Below, in pieces: positions 1 through 7,823 of a DNA stretch of 44,517 nucleotides. Source of the stretch: JBBTQJ01 sp038065755 (GTDB lineage Bacteria; Patescibacteriota; Minisyncoccia; Minisyncoccales; Staskawiczbacteraceae); NCBI GenBank assembly GCA_038065755.1, contig JBBTQJ010000020.1, positions 1-44,517 of the forward strand. Reading direction: 5' to 3'. A model generated the notes under the pieces. That model saw only the letters and a list, made by a program, of their open reading frames with translations. It searched no databases and was not told where the DNA came from. A program made the translations under genes and the position numbers. Each line of letters starts with the position of its first letter. Position 1 is the first letter of the stretch.

Positions 1-31
1 TTCAGCGAAACACTAATTTGAAAAGAACAAC

Positions 32-320
32 GAGGGAACAACTTTGTTTAAGTGATTTTAAATCACATTCATATCTAAGTTCCCTCTTTGGAATCCCGTC
101 TAAGCGGGGCTCCAAAAAAGGGGCGAGACACTTTTTTTTATAGTTTTTTTTAAACAAGCCCTAGACAGTCTCGCCCATATACGAAAAGAGCAAAGAAGAA
201 TAAGACACCTCGACACTAGTTTTTTAAAACAGCTGAAGTTTAGTCTTATCCTTAAAGAAGCAATCGGACACCGAGGGGGTAGTTTTTTAAAAAAAACATT
301 AGATCTCAAGTCCGCTTGTA
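32..320 (-). ncRNA. Array of four hairpin modules, candidate structured RNA
   Basis: Four stem-bounded modules follow one another at 265-314, 200-249, 121-176 and 32-86, with outer stems of 5, 7, 9 and 8 bp. Three share an inner T-run/A-run core ending in AAAAAACTA or similar on the minus strand, plus a conserved GT just before the closing strand. The fourth keeps the outline with a GTGAT/ATCAC inner stem. A GC-rich hairpin (87-116) separates the last two. A promoter ends just upstream of the first module on the minus strand, so transcription on that strand is likely. A 69-codon frame crosses the region but is low-complexity and unconvincing. No Rfam class is recognised; tmRNA, RNase P and 6S signatures were looked for and not seen. 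The array may continue past the left edge. Confidence 0.4.
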
Positions 321-326
321 CTTATC

Positions 327-355
327 AAAATAACATAAATAATTTACTGCGTCAA
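327..355 (-). promoter_or_regulatory. Promoter for the hairpin array
   Basis: On the minus strand TTGACG (350-355) and TATTTT (327-332) are separated by 17 bp. The predicted start, near 320, falls 5-6 bases before the first hairpin module. The -10 is a weak match. Confidence 0.45.
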
Positions 356-370
356 CTTGCGCCGCAATTT

Positions 371-415
371 TTATCGCATAATAAAATACACCCGTGCGCT
401 AGTGCGCGGGTGTAT
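371..415 (-). terminator. mraY terminator hairpin with TTTTATTATGCGA tail
   Basis: An 8-bp outer stem (386-393 with 408-415) closes a GC-rich hairpin downstream of mraY. On the minus strand it runs straight into TTTTATTATGCGA, which serves as a T-rich tail and is also one copy of the recurrent intergenic motif. The same arrangement recurs at 27281, 33515 and 36403. Confidence 0.6.
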
Positions 416-442
416 TTGCCACACAATACGCTCAACGAATAA

Positions 443-1537
443 TTAATTAAGCAGGCGGATGGCTGTTCCTATGATGGCCAGCACAATGCCGATAATCCAA
501 AAACGCATTGTTATTTTATACTGGGGCCAGCCAATGGCTTCGAGGTGATGATGAATAGGAGAGGAAAGAAAAATTTTCTTTTTTCTAAATTTTTTAGATA
601 AAAGCTGTAAAATTATAGAGCCGGTTTCAATTACCAAAAGGCCGGCAATAATAGGCAGAACAAAAACCGAATCAGTTAAAAAAGCAACAACAGACATTAC
701 CGTTGTAAGTCCTAAAATTCCGGTTTCGCCCATATAAAAACGGGCTGGCGGAATATTAAACCATAAAAAAGCAAATAATGTCCCCACAATAACCGCGCAA
801 AAAGCCGCCAAGTCAACCTTTCCCTGAGAAAAAGCGATAATTGTAAAAGCTCCAAAAATTGAGGCAAACGTCCCACCGGCTAAGCCGTCTAATCCGTCTA
901 TTATACCCCCCGACCAGCAGGCAATCATCACAACAATAAAAAGGGGAATATAAAAAAATCCCAAAGAAACCGGTCCAAGTAAAGGAATAGTTATTACATC
1001 CCATCCTAATTTCTGATAAAACCAAATACTGCCTATCAGCCCAATAAGGGTAATGATTAAAAGTCTTTTTTTAAGAGAAAGTCCGCCGCCAATATATTTG
1101 CCCACTAAAGTTTTTCCAAAAAAAAGCCTGCCAGACGAATTAGAAACAACCAAGATATCGTCTACAAGCCCTAATACCGAAGCAGATATCAAAGTAAAAA
1201 AAGGCAGCCAGGTTTGACTTCTTGATAAAAAATTAAGTTGCGATATTCTAGAATTAGGAAATATCAAAGAAAGCAAAAAAAATAAAAATATCATTGCAGT
1301 TGTCGTAATCCATATTAATAATCCTCCCATGCGCGGCGCCCTTGTTTCTCTTTCTTTGTGCAAACTGTTAAAAACAGTGGCCTCTTCTCCGCTTATTGTT
1401 TTTGTTCTTGCCTCCTTTTTCCAAAGTTTATGTTTATATAAAAAATTAATCAGCAAAGGGCACCAAAAAACAGCTGCAACAGAAGCCATAGCCGCCAATC
1501 CTAAAACTTTAATAATATTAAAAGTAAAAAAAGTCAT
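443..1537 (-). CDS. mraY: Phospho-N-acetylmuramoyl-pentapeptide transferase MraY
   Basis: Transfers phospho-MurNAc-pentapeptide from UDP to undecaprenyl phosphate, giving lipid I at the cytoplasmic membrane. The 364-aa protein is full length, with about ten hydrophobic segments. Family signatures are visible: PRMGG near residue 69, the Asp pair in GLVDD (about 126-127), DGLDGLAGG (about 214), and PIHHHLEAIGWPQ near the C-terminus with the His triad. The start is MTFFTF, 3 bases after the stop of the carboxypeptidase gene, so it probably closes the tyrS-aspS-carboxypeptidase operon. It is separated from the mraZ-ftsI cluster by more than 20 kb, unlike the classical dcw order. Confidence 0.95.
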   Translation of the reverse strand: MTFFTFNIIKVLGLAAMASVAAVFWCPLLINFLYKHKLWKKEARTKTISGEEATVFNSLHKERETRAPRMGGLLIWITTTAMIFLFFLLSLIFPNSRISQLNFLSRSQTWLPFFTLISASVLGLVDDILVVSNSSGRLFFGKTLVGKYIGGGLSLKKRLLIITLIGLIGSIWFYQKLGWDVITIPLLGPVSLGFFYIPLFIVVMIACWSGGIIDGLDGLAGGTFASIFGAFTIIAFSQGKVDLAAFCAVIVGTLFAFLWFNIPPARFYMGETGILGLTTVMSVVAFLTDSVFVLPIIAGLLVIETGSIILQLLSKKFRKKKIFLSSPIHHHLEAIGWPQYKITMRFWIIGIVLAIIGTAIRLLN

Positions 1538-1540
1538 TTT

Positions 1541-2521
1541 TTATTGCCACTTATACGCTGTTTCCACCCACTCAATCATTTTTTTCATTTCTAAAAATCT
1601 GTCGTTTGACCCCAAAATTACATTTATCAGATAACTGCCCTTTTTTGAATTTTTAACAGCCAAAAGAAGGCATTCTTTGGCGTCTTCGGTAAAGCCGGTT
1701 TTTCCTGCCACCGCTTCTGGAATATCTACGTCTAATAAAAGCTTATTGGTGTTTATAAGTTTTTTATACAAACTATTGTCTTCGTTATATAAATCAAATT
1801 CCTTTGTTCTGCTGATTTCTGCAATTACGGGATAATTATTTAAAAAATATTTTGTTAAAATGATTAAATCTTCGGCTGTGGAATAATTTTCTTTATCTAA
1901 TCCCGTTGAATCAATAAAATAAGTGTTTTTAAGCCCTATGGCCATTGCTTTTTTATTCATCAGGTCCACAAACTTTCCGTCTTCCATTGCTTCTGACAAA
2001 CTATATGATGCATGATTACTTGATTCAATAAGCATTAAATATAAAAGATTTTCCACAGACATATTTTTAACTGCAATCAACGGCCCCTGTTCGTCGGTTT
2101 TCATTGTTGTTTCCTCGCTGATTGCTATTTCTTCAGACAAGTCATAATTTTCCAAAGAAACAATGGCTGTCATCAGTTTTGCAAGGCTGGCTATAGTCAG
2201 TTTTTTTTGTTCGTCTTTTTTAAAAAGAATTTTATCTGGATTTTTAAGGTCGGTTTCAACCGATATAGCTGATTCTGAATCAATTTTCAGATCCTCTATC
2301 TGCCAGTTTCTTAACGGCAACTGGCTTTCTTCAAAAACTTTTTGCTGAACAGATGCCGCGTTGCCGGAAATGTTTCCCAAAAAAATATCTTTTTTTTGCC
2401 GGCTTATTTTCCATTCGGAAAAATCTATCAAGCCGTCAAAAAACCACTGCATCCCCCACCCTAAAATTAAAACGCATATGCAAAAAAAGAAAAAATTTTT
2501 GAACAAATTTTTATAATTCAT
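1541..2521 (-). CDS. Serine D-alanyl-D-alanine carboxypeptidase (peptidase S11)
   Basis: Penicillin-binding-protein fold enzyme that trims the terminal D-Ala of peptidoglycan stem peptides outside the membrane. The 326-aa protein has an N-terminal hydrophobic anchor (about residues 9-27) and all three catalytic motifs in order: SLAK (112-115), SSN (167-169) and KTG (274-276). There is no C-terminal amphipathic-helix domain of the DacA type, and the length is short for the family, so it is best described as a minimal S11 enzyme. Its ATG overlaps the TGA of the upstream 37-aa ORF (ATGA), which points to translational coupling. mraY follows after 3 bases. Confidence 0.9.
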   Translation of the reverse strand: MNYKNLFKNFFFFCICVLILGWGMQWFFDGLIDFSEWKISRQKKDIFLGNISGNAASVQQKVFEESQLPLRNWQIEDLKIDSESAISVETDLKNPDKILFKKDEQKKLTIASLAKLMTAIVSLENYDLSEEIAISEETTMKTDEQGPLIAVKNMSVENLLYLMLIESSNHASYSLSEAMEDGKFVDLMNKKAMAIGLKNTYFIDSTGLDKENYSTAEDLIILTKYFLNNYPVIAEISRTKEFDLYNEDNSLYKKLINTNKLLLDVDIPEAVAGKTGFTEDAKECLLLAVKNSKKGSYLINVILGSNDRFLEMKKMIEWVETAYKWQ

Positions 2522-2631
2522 TTTTTATTTTTTTTACGTTTTTCAGAAATTTTAAGTTGCGCTAATTTTATAAAAGTTACTAAAATAACAAGTCCGTATA
2601 TTATAGGTTTTATTGACTTTGCGCTGATCAT
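2518..2631 (-). CDS. 37-aa single-pass membrane microprotein
   Basis: Not recognised. The frame begins MISAKSIKPIIYGLVILV, continues through a hydrophobic segment of about 15 residues and ends in a Lys/Arg-rich tail. The ATG overlaps the aspS TGA as ATGA, and its own TGA overlaps the carboxypeptidase ATG in the same way. That double coupling fills the aspS-carboxypeptidase gap exactly and is the main argument that it is translated. Positive-inside reasoning would put the basic C-terminus in the cytoplasm. No function can be assigned. Its place before two wall enzymes makes an envelope role plausible but unproven. Confidence 0.6.
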   Translation of the reverse strand: MISAKSIKPIIYGLVILVTFIKLAQLKISEKRKKNKK

Positions 2632-4100
2632 TTTTTAGCTGGCCTTTTTGCGGGCTTTTTTGCTTTATCTAATTTTTTCGCTTTTGTATTTGTAATAGAA
2701 ACCGTCTTAATCTGCAATTCTTTTAATTGTTTTATATCAACCTCCGAGGGGGCTTGCATCATTAAATCTGTAGCGTCTCCTGTTTTTGGAAACGCAATAA
2801 CTTCGCGAATTGACGGCTCGTTGTTTAAAATCATTAAAAATCTGTCTATACCTGGGGCAATTCCGCCGTGGGGCGGCGCGCCATATTTAAAAGCCTCCAG
2901 CATGTGGGAAAATTGGTTTTTTTGTTCACTGGTGAATCCAATCAAATTAAAAATTTTATTTTGTATTTTTGGATCGTGAATTCTGATGCTCCCGCCTCCA
3001 ATTTCGTAACCGTTTAAAATAAAATCGTGCTGATATGACTTGGCTTTCAATGGATCTGAATCAAGCAATGAAACATCTTCTTTTTTGGGGGCTGTAAACA
3101 TATGATGCGAAGGCGCTAATTTTTCGCCCGCTCCATAGAAAAAATCTTCTTTAGTCTGTTGCACAAAGAGCGGAAAGTCAACAACAAATGCAAACGCCAA
3201 TTCGTTTGGATCGTTTTTATTTTTTCTCAAGTCTGGCTTATCGCTATTGTACTTTTTTATCACCTCGGAATAAGGAATGCGCGGAAAAGGAACTTGCTGG
3301 ATTTTCTTTTCTGGAGCTATTATTTTTACGATTGCTGTGTATAATCTTTCTATTAAATCTAAAATATCTTCCTGATCTACAAAGCTCATTTCAAGGTCTA
3401 ATTGGGTAAATTCTGGCTGTCTGTCTCCCCTGGGGTCTTCGTCTCTGAAACACCTGGCTATTTGAAAATATTTTTCAAATCCTGCAACTTGCAAAAGTTG
3501 TTTATATTGCTGAGGAGATTGCGGAAGCGCATAAAACTTACCGTGATTTAATCTTGAAGGAACTAAATAATCTCTTGCTCCTTCTGGCGTTGGTTTTGTT
3601 AAAATTGGCGTTTCAATTTCAATAAAACCTTCTTTGTCCAAAAAATCCCTGATAAATTTTATAACTTTATGTCGCGCAATAAGATTGTTTTTCATTCTTT
3701 CCCGCCTTAAATCCAAATATCTGTATTTCATTCTGACCTCTTCTCCAATATCGTAACCGTCTCCTTCAATAGACAGGGGCAAGGTTTCTGCTTTTGATAA
3801 AACATTTAAAGATTCCACAGAAAGCTCAACCTGGCCTGTTTCCATTTTTGGATTTACCATTTGCTCGGGCCTTTTGACAATTTGGCCGATAATTTCCACC
3901 ACCCACTCGGGCCTTAATTGGCCGGCCAATTCATAGGTTTCTTTGTTTGAAGGGGTAAAAACCGTCTGCAAAATTCCGCTTCTGTCTCTAAGGTCAATGA
4001 ATAAAATTTTACCATGGGCCCTTCTGCTGTTTACCCACCCTGCCACTTTCACTTTTTCTCCGATATGTTTTGCTGTTTCGTTTATTAAAAACCTGTACAT
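2628..4100 (-). CDS. aspS: Aspartyl-tRNA synthetase, bacterial type lacking the GAD insertion
   Basis: Charges tRNA-Asp. The N-terminal OB fold (VAGWVNSRRAHGKILFIDLR) and the class II core are clear: motif 2 in FRDEDPRGDRQPEFTQLD, motif 3 in GGIAPGIDRFLM. At 490 aa it is about 100 residues shorter than usual bacterial AspRS. The gap falls between ...PRIPYSEVIKKYNSDKPDLRK and ...ELAFAFVVDFPLF, where the GAD domain normally sits, so that domain is essentially missing. A Lys/Ala/Pro-rich tail of about 20 residues ends the protein. It starts 4 bases after tyrS stops and overlaps the following small ORF by 4 bases. Confidence 0.93.
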   Translation of the reverse strand: MYRFLINETAKHIGEKVKVAGWVNSRRAHGKILFIDLRDRSGILQTVFTPSNKETYELAGQLRPEWVVEIIGQIVKRPEQMVNPKMETGQVELSVESLNVLSKAETLPLSIEGDGYDIGEEVRMKYRYLDLRRERMKNNLIARHKVIKFIRDFLDKEGFIEIETPILTKPTPEGARDYLVPSRLNHGKFYALPQSPQQYKQLLQVAGFEKYFQIARCFRDEDPRGDRQPEFTQLDLEMSFVDQEDILDLIERLYTAIVKIIAPEKKIQQVPFPRIPYSEVIKKYNSDKPDLRKNKNDPNELAFAFVVDFPLFVQQTKEDFFYGAGEKLAPSHHMFTAPKKEDVSLLDSDPLKAKSYQHDFILNGYEIGGGSIRIHDPKIQNKIFNLIGFTSEQKNQFSHMLEAFKYGAPPHGGIAPGIDRFLMILNNEPSIREVIAFPKTGDATDLMMQAPSEVDIKQLKELQIKTVSITNTKAKKLDKAKKPAKRPAKK

Positions 4101-4104
4101 AAAA

Positions 4105-5325
4105 TTATGAATTTTTTATTTTAATTTTTATAAATCTTCTTTTTCCGACCCTAATTATCTCTTTGTCTTTAATATATATTTCTTTTTTCCAATCAGTAAT
4201 TATCTCTTCTTTCCCGTCGGTGATTACGGCCGTACTGCCAGCATTAATCAACCTTTTTGCTTCGTTTTTTGACGGCGCCAACTTTGTGTCGCACAATAAA
4301 CCTAAAATAGAATAGATTTTTTTATCTGTTTCAAAAATTTCAATTTCCGAGGGTGTTTGCTTATCTCTGAAAATTTTATTGAATTCTTCTTCTGCTTTCA
4401 GCGCTTCTTTTTCTCCGTGATAAATTTTTACAACCTCTCTTGCCAATATGCTTTTTATATCTCGGGGAGAAGTTAAAAATTTTTGTTTTTCTTCTTTTAT
4501 TTTTTCTATTTCTTCTAAAGACATATCTGTTAGTAAATTAAAATATTTCCACATTAATTCATCTGGCAAAGACATAACCTTACTATACATTTGAAACGAG
4601 GATTCGTTTAGTCCAATATAATTTCCGTAGCTCTTGCTCATTTTTTTAACCCCATCGGTGCCCTCGAGAAGAGGAAGCGTAATAATATCCTGCTCTTGTA
4701 TATTGTATTTTTTTTGAACTTTTCTTCCCATAAGTAGATTAAACTTTTGATCTCTTCCGCCTATTTCTACATCCGATTTTAACTCAACTGAATCGTATCC
4801 TTGCAATAGAGGATAAATAAGCTCTAACATGCTTACATCTATGTCATTTTTGATTCGTTCTTTAAAGTCGTCTCTTTCTATAACTCTGGCAAATGTAAAT
4901 TTTGAGAATAACTCCATTAAAAACGCTACGCCCTTCTTTTTATACCATTCGTTATTATATCTTATTTCTGCTTTTTTTATTTCTAAAATCTTACTCGCTT
5001 GCCTTATGTAATCTTTCATGTTTTGTTTTACCTGTTTTTCCGTAAGCAGTTGTCTTTGAGCCGCCCTTCCGGAAGGATCGCCAATTGTAGCGGTAAAATC
5101 GCCTATAAGTAAAATAACTTTGTGGCCAATATCCTGAAATTGCCTTAATTTTTTAAGAGGTATAGAATGACCAATGTGCAAATCTGGAGATGTAGGATCA
5201 ATACCAAATTTAACTCTTAATTGCCTTCCTGACTTCAATTCTTTCTCTAGGTGATTTTTATCTATAATTTCGTCTACTCCCCTATTTAATATCTCCTCTA
5301 TTTTTTTTGCGTCTGTGTTTATCAT
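4105..5325 (-). CDS. tyrS: Tyrosyl-tRNA synthetase
   Basis: Charges tRNA-Tyr. Class I signatures are HIGH near residue 51 (PDLHIGHSIPL) and KMSKS near residue 229 (GVKKMSKSYGN). The last ~65 residues fit the S4-like RNA-binding domain. The 406-aa length fits the family. It heads the tight cluster tyrS-aspS-small ORF-carboxypeptidase-mraY. The sequence at 4283-4300 resembles the recurrent intergenic motif, but here it codes for LLCDTK and may be coincidental. Confidence 0.93.
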   Translation of the reverse strand: MINTDAKKIEEILNRGVDEIIDKNHLEKELKSGRQLRVKFGIDPTSPDLHIGHSIPLKKLRQFQDIGHKVILLIGDFTATIGDPSGRAAQRQLLTEKQVKQNMKDYIRQASKILEIKKAEIRYNNEWYKKKGVAFLMELFSKFTFARVIERDDFKERIKNDIDVSMLELIYPLLQGYDSVELKSDVEIGGRDQKFNLLMGRKVQKKYNIQEQDIITLPLLEGTDGVKKMSKSYGNYIGLNESSFQMYSKVMSLPDELMWKYFNLLTDMSLEEIEKIKEEKQKFLTSPRDIKSILAREVVKIYHGEKEALKAEEEFNKIFRDKQTPSEIEIFETDKKIYSILGLLCDTKLAPSKNEAKRLINAGSTAVITDGKEEIITDWKKEIYIKDKEIIRVGKRRFIKIKIKNS

Positions 5326-5393
5326 ATTTTTTATTATATCTATATACTTATCATTATACCTGTTTTATAAAAAAATAAAATAACTATCCAAGA

Positions 5394-5421
5394 TTGACAT
5401 AAAACGCAAAACGGGTATAAT
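5394..5421 (+). promoter_or_regulatory. Sigma-70-type promoter of the 83-aa ORF
   Basis: Perfect TTGACA (5394-5399) and TATAAT (5416-5421) boxes are 16 bp apart. The predicted start near 5428 gives a leader of about 75 nt before the ATG at 5503, with GAAAGGAATC as a ribosome site. Confidence 0.75.
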
Positions 5422-5502
5422 TAAAATTATTCTAAATAAATCTGCGTATGATTTGTTTGGAATAAATTGCTCTTTCCCAACTTTTTTTGAAAGGAATCTA
5501 AG

Positions 5503-5754
5503 ATGGGATCGTCAAGATTAAATGTTAAAAAAAAACAAAAACAGGAAAAAGAGGTTGAACTTCCAAATCAATGCTTAGGCAACCGTAAAGATGGCGGACG
5601 GTGTAAAAAAAGACTTCCAGAAAACATACACTTATGCAATAGTCACCAAAAAATATTTAATGCAGCCGGTAAAATGGAGATGCAAATGTCATTTGCCGGC
5701 GGAAACCACCGTCGTGTTTTAAAAAACCCTTCAGATCCCAGCTCCGAAATTTAA
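5503..5754 (+). CDS. Small Cys/His zinc-ribbon-like protein
   Basis: Unrecognised 83-aa basic protein with its own strong promoter and terminator. The middle reads C-x8-C-x11-C-x2-H (CLGNRKDGGRCKKR...LCNSH), the pattern of small treble-clef or zinc-ribbon modules found in short bacterial and phage proteins. The N-terminus is Lys-rich (VKKKQKQEKE) and the C-terminus polar. The basic charge would suit nucleic-acid binding, which is inference only. It is one of few plus-strand genes here and stands alone between two convergent minus-strand operons. Confidence 0.7.
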   Translation: MGSSRLNVKKKQKQEKEVELPNQCLGNRKDGGRCKKRLPENIHLCNSHQKIFNAAGKMEMQMSFAGGNHRRVLKNPSDPSSEI

Positions 5755-5786
5755 AGTACAGTGAAATTCCTTTCTTCATATTTTAT

Positions 5787-5811
5787 GCCGGCGCTTTGTC
5801 GGCTTTTTTTT
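5787..5811 (+). terminator. Terminator of the 83-aa ORF
   Basis: Short GCCG/CGGC stem followed by eight T residues, 30 bases after the stop codon. Confidence 0.6.
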
Positions 5812-5827
5812 ATATAAAACTAAAACC

Positions 5828-7159
5828 TTAAAACCTGTCTGCTAATTTATAAATATCGCCGGCGCCCATTATTATTAAAACATCTATTTCTTTTATGTTT
5901 TTTTTAACAAAACTTTCAATTTCATTTGTCGCACAATAAAAAATGCTCTTCCGATGAATTTTTTCAACAAGTTTTTGCGAATTTATTTTCCTGCTTATTC
6001 CTTTTTCTTCCCGGCCGGCAACGTCATAAATATCAGTGATTATAATGTTGTCAACCGGCGCCAAGCGAAAAACTTTAACAAAATCCAAAAATAAATAATG
6101 TGTTCTCTGGCGCTGGTGCGGTTGAAAAACGCACAAAATTTTCTTGTTTAAATACTTTTCTCTTGCGGCTTTCAACGTTGCCGAAATTTCATTGGGATGA
6201 TGGGCATAATCGGAAATAACTATTATTTTTTTGCCGTTAACTTTGGCTTTTTTCTCTTCAAACCTTCTCCATGTTCCTTTAAATTCTGAAAGCGCTTTAA
6301 AAATTGTTTTATCTGGAATTTTTAATATCCTTGATGCCTGCAAAGTGGCTAAAGCATTAGAAACATTATGCTGTCCGGGAACTTTTATAATCTTTTTTAT
6401 TTTTTTTGTTTCATTGTCGTTGCGGGCGAAGCGAAACAATCTCAACCGCGGGGATTGCTTTATCGCTGCGCTCCTCGCAATGACGCTTAAATTTTTATCG
6501 TCGCCGTTAAAAACTAAAAATCCGTCTGCCGGCAGCCGCATAATAAAATTTTTAAATGCTTTTTTGACATTGGCAAACGATTTAAAATAATCCAAGTGTT
6601 CTTTGTCTATATTTGTAATCACAATTATATTAGGCGAATAATGCAAAAAAGAAGAGTCATATTCGCATGCCTCAATTACTAAAAACCTGCCCTTTCCATT
6701 CCTAAAATTACCGCCCCCGAACTCTTTGACTTTTGTGCCTACAATAACAGTAGGGTCAAGCCCGGCCTTAATCAAAACCAGAGCAATTATTGCGGTTGTG
6801 GTGCTTTTGCCGTGAGCTCCCGCAACAGCAACGGTAAAATATTGTTTTGTCAGCTCGCCAAGCGCTTGGGGATAGCTTTGCATTTTAATGCCCAATTTTT
6901 TTGCTTTTTTATATTCTAAATTATCAGATTTTACTGCCGGACTGTAAACAACTAAATCAATATCTGGCTTAATATTTTCTGCTTTTTGCCCGATATTTAT
7001 TTTTATTCTTTTGTCCGCCCGTAGGGGCAGGTTTTTCAAAAAATCTGTAGTTTCTGAAGCAGCCAAATCAGACCCCGAAACTTCGTGGCCTTTTGAAAAA
7101 TAATACTGAGCCAAAGCCGACACCCCAATCCCCCCAATGCCAATAAAATATATCTTCAT
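5828..7159 (-). CDS. murC: UDP-N-acetylmuramate--L-alanine ligase MurC with a palindromic insertion
   Basis: Adds L-Ala to UDP-MurNAc using ATP, the first step of stem-peptide assembly. The N-terminal Rossmann motif is GIGGIGVSALA, the P-loop is GAHGKSTT (about 115), then EACEYDSSFL, NIDKEHLDYF and the DYAHHPNEI segment near residue 320. The family type is complete at 443 aa. About 25 residues near position 230 (SVIARSAAIKQ...RLFRFARND) do not look like MurC and are encoded by an intact palindromic repeat at 6412-6486. The insertion is in frame and sits between NGDDKNL and the GQHNVSNALA segment. A TATAAT-like box ends about 6 bases before the ATG, so the transcript could be nearly leaderless, although thpR lies just upstream. 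Confidence 0.93.
   Translation of the reverse strand: MKIYFIGIGGIGVSALAQYYFSKGHEVSGSDLAASETTDFLKNLPLRADKRIKINIGQKAENIKPDIDLVVYSPAVKSDNLEYKKAKKLGIKMQSYPQALGELTKQYFTVAVAGAHGKSTTTAIIALVLIKAGLDPTVIVGTKVKEFGGGNFRNGKGRFLVIEACEYDSSFLHYSPNIIVITNIDKEHLDYFKSFANVKKAFKNFIMRLPADGFLVFNGDDKNLSVIARSAAIKQSPRLRLFRFARNDNETKKIKKIIKVPGQHNVSNALATLQASRILKIPDKTIFKALSEFKGTWRRFEEKKAKVNGKKIIVISDYAHHPNEISATLKAAREKYLNKKILCVFQPHQRQRTHYLFLDFVKVFRLAPVDNIIITDIYDVAGREEKGISRKINSQKLVEKIHRKSIFYCATNEIESFVKKNIKEIDVLIIMGAGDIYKLADRF
6412..6486 (-). repeat. Palindromic element inside murC
   Basis: Imperfect inverted repeat with ends CATTGTCGTTGCGGGCGAAG and GCTCCTCGCAATGACG. It belongs to the 'TCATTGCGAGGAG' repeat type, and a second copy is intergenic at 31611-31692. 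Here it is read in frame as part of MurC. Confidence 0.8.
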
Positions 7160-7177
7160 AAATATATTATAGTTATT

Positions 7178-7771
7178 TTAATCTTTTAAAATATGCGATT
7201 CTAAAATTGTATAAACTGGCCCTCCGCGTTTTAATTCTGACTCCATTATTTCAACAGATTCAACAGAAAACAATAAATCTATATTTTCATCAACTTCCGG
7301 CCTTTCTTCGGGCTCAATTTTTTTCCATTCCCATTCTAAAATTCTGGCCAAAGTGGCATGTGGAACAAACTTTCTGTTTTCTGGCGTAAAACGGACCGAC
7401 TCTAATAATGACTCTTGCAAATCATTTTTCAAATCGGCCAGCTCTTTAACATCTTGGCCTATTGCCCAAATCATTTTCGGGGTTTTCGGGGTCAGACGAG
7501 GGTCAGACCCCGGCCTGACCCCGCCGTATGCAATTTTATTTAGATTTATTGAAAAAGAGCCGTATCTCTTGGCTACTTCTTTTACAACCATGCAAACTTC
7601 GCCCAATTCCTCGTCTGTTAAATAACCCAAAAACTCCAGAGTAATATGAATATTCTCCTGGCTCACCCATTTTGCCGGAAGCTCCTGCCATTTTTTTTGG
7701 TAAGAAGCCAACTTTTTTTTAACATCTTCGGGTAAATTTATAGCAATAAAAATCCGATGTCTTTTGTTCAT
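7178..7771 (-). CDS. thpR: RNA 2',3'-cyclic phosphodiesterase (2H / LigT-ThpR family)
   Basis: Small 2H phosphoesterase of the LigT/ThpR type, which opens 2',3'-cyclic phosphates of RNA ends. Both catalytic tetrapeptides are present: HITL near residue 43 and HATL near residue 155. At 197 aa it is slightly long, because a stretch read as GGVRPGSDPRLTPKTP is inserted before the conserved KMIWAIG strand. It is encoded by a GC-rich palindrome (7477-7523). The gene ends 18 bases before murC starts and diverges from the PolX-like gene. The native substrate in this organism is unknown. Confidence 0.85.
   Translation of the reverse strand: MNKRHRIFIAINLPEDVKKKLASYQKKWQELPAKWVSQENIHITLEFLGYLTDEELGEVCMVVKEVAKRYGSFSINLNKIAYGGVRPGSDPRLTPKTPKMIWAIGQDVKELADLKNDLQESLLESVRFTPENRKFVPHATLARILEWEWKKIEPEERPEVDENIDLLFSVESVEIMESELKRGGPVYTILESHILKD
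7477..7523 (-). repeat. GGGGTCAG palindrome inside thpR
   Basis: CGGGGTCAG (7487-7495) and CTGACCCCG (7515-7523) form a 9-bp inverted repeat around a second palindrome, GGGTCAGACCC (7500-7510). It is far richer in G+C than the surrounding gene and is translated in frame as about 15 residues. Confidence 0.75.
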
Positions 7772-7776
7772 AATAA

Positions 7777-7805
7777 TTGAATTTTAACATAAAAAGAGTT
7801 AAAAT
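7777..7805 (+). promoter_or_regulatory. Promoter of the PolX-N-domain gene
   Basis: TTGAAT (7777-7782) and TAAAAT (7800-7805) with a 17-bp spacer. The start would lie near 7812, giving a leader of about 12 nt with no SD sequence. Confidence 0.45.
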
Positions 7806-7823
7806 CAAACCACGAACAAAAAA

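Noticed and set aside
100..309. 69-codon frame on the minus strand in the hairpin array
   Set aside because: It runs through the paired stems, is rich in Lys, Arg, Cys and Phe from T/A runs, and has no ribosome site. The RNA structure explains the region better.
1..440. tmRNA, RNase P or 6S RNA in the first 440 bases
   Set aside because: No tRNA-like acceptor and T arm, no tag frame, no GAGGAAAGUC-type P4 core. The stems are nested hairpins rather than the tmRNA pseudoknot order.
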